Below, one piece after another: positions 6,011-9,394 of a DNA stretch of 9,394 bases. Location: assembly GCA_016872875.1 (NCBI GenBank), contig VGYW01000333.1, positions 1 to 9,394 on the forward strand. The letters are read 5' to 3'. Origin of the DNA: Planctomycetota bacterium (lineage in GTDB: Bacteria > Planctomycetota > PUPC01 > DSUN01). The translations under genes and the position numbers were made by a program. Every line of letters starts with the position of its first letter. The first letter of the stretch is position 1. The notes beneath the pieces are model-generated. The model was not told where the DNA came from. It saw only the letters and a program-made list of their open reading frames with translations, and made no database searches.

Positions 6011-6346
6011 ATGCAGATTCGAGCCACGTTCAACAACTACCGCATCCTGGACGCCCTCAGCTTCCGCCGCACCCTCGGCATCACCCCCGACGTCTGCCAG
6101 CTCGCCCTCGACGACGAGGCCAAAGCCCTGATCCGCGCGCGACAACGGGTCGAAGGAACCCAGAAGTCCGGCGAACACACCATCATCGGCATCGCCGACG
6201 CCCGACTCAGCGGACTCGTCCGCGCCATCGCCTTCAACCTCAGCCCCGACCGCGGTTTCACCACCACACTCTCCCTCTCCACCGAGCGCCCCATCCCAAC
6301 CATCCTCAAGGACCGCCAGGCCGGGCTTCTGGGGGGTAGCCAATGA
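6011..6346 (+). CDS. Small phage tail/baseplate protein, unrecognised
   Basis: The ATG at 6011 lies 2 bases after the preceding TGA and has AAGG 7 bases upstream (within the end of the upstream gene), so I prefer it to the much longer arginine-rich open frame reaching back to 5522. The product is 111 residues: MQIRATFNNYRILDALSFRR, then TLGITPDVCQLALDDEAKAL and a C-terminal FTTTLSLSTERPIPTILKDR. The alternating strand pattern near the start resembles N-terminal parts of tail hub or late-control-type baseplate proteins, and at this length it would be a fragment of one. The TGA overlaps the next ATG by 4 bases (ATGA), implying coupled translation. Confidence 0.6.
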   Translation: MQIRATFNNYRILDALSFRRTLGITPDVCQLALDDEAKALIRARQRVEGTQKSGEHTIIGIADARLSGLVRAIAFNLSPDRGFTTTLSLSTERPIPTILKDRQAGLLGGSQ

Positions 6347-6588
6347 GCCTCAAAGCCACCCTCGCCGCACTCCTCGGCTCCAATCGCCGCCTCGCGCTCG
6401 CCACCGACGCCGAAGCCCTCGCCACGCGCCTCGGCCTCGGCGACCGCACCGGCATCGAGGCCAATACCGCTGACCACGGCCCCGACAATACCGGAGCCGA
6501 GAATCCCGACCTCAGCGCCATCACTCACGACCAGGCCGAGCACATCCCGCCCGGCTACGTTGTCGGCCTCTACGAACGCACCGATTAG
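6343..6588 (+). CDS. Small phage-module protein, unknown
   Basis: The ATG at 6343 overlaps the previous stop as ATGA, a common arrangement in phage operons. The 81-residue product starts with a helical segment (MSLKATLAALLGSNRRLALA, then TDAEALATRLGLGDRTG) and ends in an acidic, asparagine/proline-rich tail (GPDNTGAENPDLSAITHDQA, YVVGLYERTD). No known domain is recognised and no membrane segment is seen. Its place after baseplate-type genes suggests a minor tail role, but that is context only. Confidence 0.5.
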   Translation: MSLKATLAALLGSNRRLALATDAEALATRLGLGDRTGIEANTADHGPDNTGAENPDLSAITHDQAEHIPPGYVVGLYERTD

Positions 6589-6600
6589 GAGCCTACCCCG

Positions 6601-6914
6601 ATGCCCCGCGACCCCCTGCACACCCACGCCATCGTCTTCACTTGGCCCGACAACTCCATCTCCACCGCCCTCGCCACCTGGCTCCTCAAGACCGCCCGCC
6701 CCGCCGACGAGATTGGCTATGTGCCAGGCTCCACCGTCGCGTCTTCGAGGCCGTCCCGCCCCCCTGGTTCCTCTTCCGCTACTCCCCCGACGGCCGTGAA
6801 CTCCTCTCCTGCGAATGCTCTCACTTCGCCGAAAAGGCCATCTCTGCCGGCTTCACCGTCCTCCGCGCAGGTTGGGCCGACCACCCGCACCGTCGCCCTG
6901 GCGACCTCATCTGA
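6601..6914 (+). pseudogene. Small phage-module gene with one frameshift, unknown
   Basis: The ATG at 6601 follows TAGGAG with about 9-base spacing. The first frame codes sensibly for about 44 residues (MPRDPLHTHAIVFTWPDNSI to GYVPGST) and then becomes serine/proline-rich. From about 6735 sense coding continues in another frame as RVFEAVPPPWFLFRYSPDGR, ELLSCECSHFAEKAISAGFT and WADHPHRRPGDLI, ending at TGA 6912-6914. Restoring the frame near 6727-6740 would give one protein of about 104 residues. Whether this is decay or a sequencing/assembly error cannot be told from the sequence. Function is unknown. Confidence 0.55.
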
Positions 6915-7038
6915 GTCACCCTGGGATCCTCCACGCTCACTCCTTGCGCCAACCCGCCCTTTCACTTATCACATTCCCTTCGCCCGCTTTTTCGCACCCC
7001 CCGGCGGGAAAGAAGCGACTCCGGCTGCCACTCTTGAT

Positions 7039-7103
7039 GCTCGAAGCTCGCGGCTCGTTGCTCGTGGCTTTTCCTGTCACGCGTCACGCGTCACGGGTCA
7101 CGC
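7039..7103. repeat. Two adjacent heptanucleotide tandem repeat tracts
   Basis: 7039-7066 holds four 7-base units GCTCGNN (GCTCGAA, GCTCGCG, GCTCGTT, GCTCGTG). 7076-7103 holds four units GTCACG(C/G). The second tract includes the stop codon (TCA, 7098-7100) of the minus-strand oxidoreductase gene. The rest of 6915-7038 contains no gene. Confidence 0.8.
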
Positions 7104-7994
7104 GACCTGAATCACGCTTCCACCTTCTGCCTTGGACTTCTTGGCCAGGCACAGCGCCCGAATGATCTCCAGCATCTCGCCGTTCGCAAGCGGCTGCTTG
7201 CGGGTGCGGACCATTTCGAGGAAATGGCGGTTGAGGTTCCAGTAGAAGTAATCGGCGTCGGCCACCTCGACGTCGAGGCGGCCCTTCTCGCCGTAGAGCG
7301 TCACGCGCCAGCCTGGGCGGCCTTTTTCGAGGCCGAACTGGACGCCGAGCCGCCCGTCGCGCCAGCGGTACTTCACGAGGTCAACGTCCCCCTCGCCGAC
7401 GTTTTGCACGCTCTCGATGCCAGGGCCGAAGACGCTCCAGAGCATGGCGAGGCCGTGGATGCCGTAGAAGATGAGCTCGTTGGGCGAGGCGGCCTGGGCG
7501 GCGAGGATGCGGCCAAGCCCCTCGATCTTCGGCCTCGCCTCCTCGATCTCGCGGGTGTATTGGAGGCCCGAGGCGGAGAAGAGCGGGACGCCGTGGTTCT
7601 CGGCCTTGGCCACGACGGCTTCCGCTTCCTCGATTGTGCCGGCGAGCGGCTTGTCAATGAACATCGGCAGCCCGGTGTCCCAGAGCGGCTCAGCGAAGCG
7701 GTAGTGCCGCAGCGAGCAGTCGTCGGGAAAGAGGATGCCGTCAACGTCCCGCCCGCACTCGCGCGGGTCGGAGCACACGGTCGGGATGCGGCATATCGCG
7801 GCGAGTGCCCGCGCGTCGTCGGCCTTCTCGTCCCACACCTTCACCACGCGGGCGTCCTCGAAGCGGCGGCCTGCCGCGGGGTCGCCCCCGAGCCCCTGCT
7901 TCGCCCACAGCTCCGGCTCGCAGCCGTTGTACATCCGCGCGAAGTACTTGCCGTGGTAGATCATCGTCCCGCCCACCATGCTCAGGCGCAGCAT
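7098..7994 (-). CDS. Gfo/Idh/MocA-type NAD(P)-dependent oxidoreductase
   Basis: The ATG at 7994 (minus strand) has GAGGAG 7 bases upstream (complement of 8002-8007). The 298-residue protein has an N-terminal Rossmann-type region: an opening strand LRLSMVGGTMIYHG where the usual GxGxxG is replaced by GGTMIYHG, an acidic strand end VVKVWDEKADDARALA (50-65), and VDGILFPDDCSLRHY (84-98). The family's EKP motif appears as FIDKPLAGTIEEAEAVV (112-128), with Lys115 as the expected catalytic lysine. The C-terminal half carries ELIFYGIHGLAMLWSVFG (173-190), whose His180 matches the conserved active-site histidine. Family members reduce or oxidise sugars, inositols and related alcohols; the substrate here cannot be told. 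It is somewhat shorter than the typical 330-400 residues. It is convergent with the phage module and appears unrelated to it. Confidence 0.85.
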   Translation of the reverse strand: MLRLSMVGGTMIYHGKYFARMYNGCEPELWAKQGLGGDPAAGRRFEDARVVKVWDEKADDARALAAICRIPTVCSDPRECGRDVDGILFPDDCSLRHYRFAEPLWDTGLPMFIDKPLAGTIEEAEAVVAKAENHGVPLFSASGLQYTREIEEARPKIEGLGRILAAQAASPNELIFYGIHGLAMLWSVFGPGIESVQNVGEGDVDLVKYRWRDGRLGVQFGLEKGRPGWRVTLYGEKGRLDVEVADADYFYWNLNRHFLEMVRTRKQPLANGEMLEIIRALCLAKKSKAEGGSVIQVA

Positions 7995-8024
7995 CGGGAA
8001 GCTCCTCTAGACGTAGCGACTCAA

Positions 8025-8042
8025 ACGCAGGCGCGCCTGCGT
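8025..8042. promoter_or_regulatory. 18-bp perfect palindrome upstream of the oxidoreductase gene (possible operator)
   Basis: ACGCAGGCG joined directly to CGCCTGCGT, with no loop, lies 31-48 bases upstream of the minus-strand ATG at 7994. Location and perfect two-fold symmetry suit a binding site for a dimeric regulator; no promoter hexamers can be assigned with confidence. Confidence 0.4.
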
Positions 8043-8584
8043 ATTGTTTCCGCCCCCACCGACCCTTCGGCTCCGCTCAGGGCAGGCTCTTGCGTCGGTG
8101 GGGCGAAGGACTGGACACTACGGGCAGCGGCCACCCCTACCCCCCTCTTCCGCCGCCCGCCGCCGGCGGGCGGAGCGAGAGGCGGAAGCGGGGTGAGGGC
8201 CCTCACAGTTAGTTGCCAATCCCTTGCCCCACCGACACAGGGTCGGCGGGGGCAGGAACGGTGTAACGGGATGGTAGCGCATTGGGGGAGACGGATCAAG
8301 AAGCCGCCCCTCTTCTCATCGTCCTCGTCCCTTGTCCTCGTCCTCGATTCTCTTGGCTCAGGGAAGGAGAGGACAGGAGGACGAGGGGCAAGGGCGACCG
8401 AGGAAAAGCGATGACGCGGGCGCAGTAGCGGGCTTCCGCAGGCTCGCACCGCAACGTAGACCGCAGCCGACCCGGTTACGGTCGGCAGCCGGGACCCCTG
8501 CCGCTGCGGCCAACGGCCTGAAGGAACGTGGGCCACGCGGCCAGCAGCGATTCCACGCCGGAGCCCGGTGCTGCCAGCCGGAAG
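8043..8584. other. Gene-free stretch with clustered GC-rich inverted repeats
   Basis: No ORF here looks like a protein; all are low-complexity in every frame. Inverted repeats seen: CCCCACCGAC at 8054-8063 with its complement at 8094-8103; CTTCCGCC at 8147-8154 with 8181-8188, enclosing a perfect 10-bp-stem palindrome at 8153-8173; GTGAGGGCCCTCAC at 8193-8206; TGCCCCACCGAC at 8225-8236 with a near-complement at 8242-8254; and a pyrimidine-rich arm (8331-8345) facing a purine-rich arm (8377-8392). The 10-mer CCCCACCGAC occurs twice directly and once inverted. From about 8410 to 8584 I see nothing distinctive. Confidence 0.65.
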
Positions 8585-9236
8585 GATAATTGCAGAGTCA
8601 TATGACTCTGCAATCATCGTGCTCGCGCTTGTTCTCACCCTCAGGTGGCCGAGCTCCGCCACCGAATGTGCGATTGCATGGTGGAGAGATGATTGCAGAG
8701 TCATATGACTCTGCAATCATCGTGCTCGCGCTTGTTCTCGCCCTCAGGTGGCCGAGCTCCGCCACCGAATGTGCGATTGCATGGTGGAGAGATGATTGCA
8801 GAGTCATATGACTCTGCAATCATCGTGCTCGCGCTTGTTCTCGCCCTCAGGTGGCCGAGCTCCGCCACCGAATGTGCGATTGCATGGTGGAGAGATGATT
8901 GCAGAGTCATATGACTCTGCAATTATCGTGCTCGCGCTTGTTCTCGCTCTCACGTGACCGAATTCCGGCGCCGAATCCGCGCTTGCACGGTGGAGAAATG
9001 ATTGCAGAGTCATATGACTCTGCAACACCTCTGCCACCTCTCGTTCTCGGCCCCAGGTCGCCGAGTTTCGGCGCGGAACGGAGCCGCGACTGAAACGGTT
9101 CCCGGCGGCAGCCGCGGCGCTCGCCGCCATGTTCAACGGGCTGAGCGAGTCTGTACCACGTGGCCGGCTACGATTCCAGGCTGGAACCCGCAACCACGCG
9201 TTAGGAACATGCTTGCAGAGTCATATGACTCTGCAA
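8585..9236. repeat. Array of six identical 24-bp palindromes with 103-bp period
   Basis: The palindrome is TTGCAGAGTCAT followed by its exact complement. It occurs at 8590-8613, 8693-8716, 8796-8819, 8899-8922, 9002-9025 and 9213-9236, identical in all six. The first five starts are exactly 103 bases apart; the last step is 211. In copies 2 and 3 the symmetry extends to 34 bp (8688-8721 and 8791-8824). The 79-base interval is identical between copies 2-3 and 3-4, differs at one base (8637) in the first unit, and is clearly diverged but still related after copies 4, 5 and 6. The interval contains a near-palindrome, GGTGGCCGAGCTCCGCCACC (8644-8663). ORFs that appear across the array repeat the same short peptide and are by-products. 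Function is unknown: candidates are TA-flanked miniature elements in tandem, REP-like repeats, or a protein-binding array. Confidence 0.9.
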
Positions 9237-9394
9237 CCATCGTGCTTGGGCGTGCTCTCGCCCTTAGCACTACAACGCTAGAAAACATTGAAGCACTTCC
9301 TGAGTTGGGACAGTTTGATGCCTCGTAGTCTGAGTTCACGACGCCGCCGCTTGCAGTGGCCACGATCGGCCCGCTGGTTAGACTCCTGCCAGTA
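9237..9394. other. Right edge: partial repeat spacer, then nothing recognised
   Basis: The first 30 or so bases after the sixth palindrome still resemble the array's spacer (ATCGTGCTTGGGCGTG, then CTCTCGCCC). From about 9270 to the end the sequence is less GC-rich and I find no gene, RNA or repeat in it. Confidence 0.4.

Noticed and set aside
7224..8414. Plus-strand ORF of 396 codons over the oxidoreductase
   Set aside because: It is the antisense frame of a clear Gfo/Idh/MocA protein and continues into repeat-rich non-coding sequence.
8590..9093. Repeated small ORFs across the array, both strands (73-residue products starting MQSHMTLQSS)
   Set aside because: They are by-products of the CATATG at the palindrome centre and the periodic repeat; they lack ribosome binding sites and appear on both strands alike.
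8585..9236. CRISPR array
   Set aside because: The regular identical repeats suggest one, but the 79-base intervals are homologous copies of each other, not unique spacers, the repeat is a perfect palindrome, and no cas gene is visible.
9180..9394. Integron attC-like site near GTTAGAC at about 9376
   Set aside because: A lone GTTRRRY match without the paired simple sites or cassette ORFs is expected by chance.
1..9394. tRNA, rRNA or known riboswitch
   Set aside because: No cloverleaf with a T-loop GTTCRA signature and no conserved riboswitch core was seen on either strand by eye.

Overview
The window looks like a piece of a GC-rich bacterial chromosome that holds a decaying tailed-phage structural module, then one metabolic gene on the opposite strand, then a gene-free region dense in palindromes. 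The strong GC preference at third codon positions, the Gfo/Idh/MocA-type oxidoreductase, and the many short tandem and hairpin repeats between genes suggest a Planctomycetota/PVC-like or similar environmental bacterium. That is an impression from style, not a demonstrated assignment.

Positions 1-6914 read left to right in siphophage morphogenesis order: the C-terminal end of a prohead protease/scaffold fused to a capsid decoration-like domain (198-956), a major capsid protein (1052-1783), a Mu gp36-like (DUF1320-like) head-tail connector (1988-2410), a short unknown protein (2518-2955), a long fused ORF with a tail-tube-like centre and the start of a tape-measure-like region (3022-4782), more tape-measure sequence in another frame (4376-4804), the tape-measure/tail continuation (5025-6008), and three small tail genes (6011-6914). 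Much of the module looks damaged but oddly 'neat'. Several neighbouring genes seem joined in frame, the capsid protein is short, an amber codon splits the gp36-like gene from a tail that still overlaps the next start by 4 bases, two genes carry frameshifts, and a 415-bp fold-back element with about 24-bp terminal inverted repeats interrupts the tape-measure region. Removing exactly that element rejoins the two halves in frame. No integrase, terminase, portal or lysis gene is present, so this is only the middle of a phage region or a remnant of one.

Positions 7098-7994 (minus strand) hold an apparently intact Gfo/Idh/MocA-type oxidoreductase with a good ribosome binding site and an 18-bp perfect palindrome just upstream. 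Its stop codon lies inside a heptanucleotide tandem repeat.

Positions 8043-9394 contain no convincing gene. The first half is a cluster of GC-rich inverted repeats. The second half is the most striking structure in the window: a 103-bp-period array in which a 24-bp perfect palindrome is identical in all six copies, while the intervening sequence is nearly identical in the first three units and diverged in the later ones. The array could be a tandem set of about 101-bp TA-flanked miniature elements or an array of binding sites for a dimeric protein.
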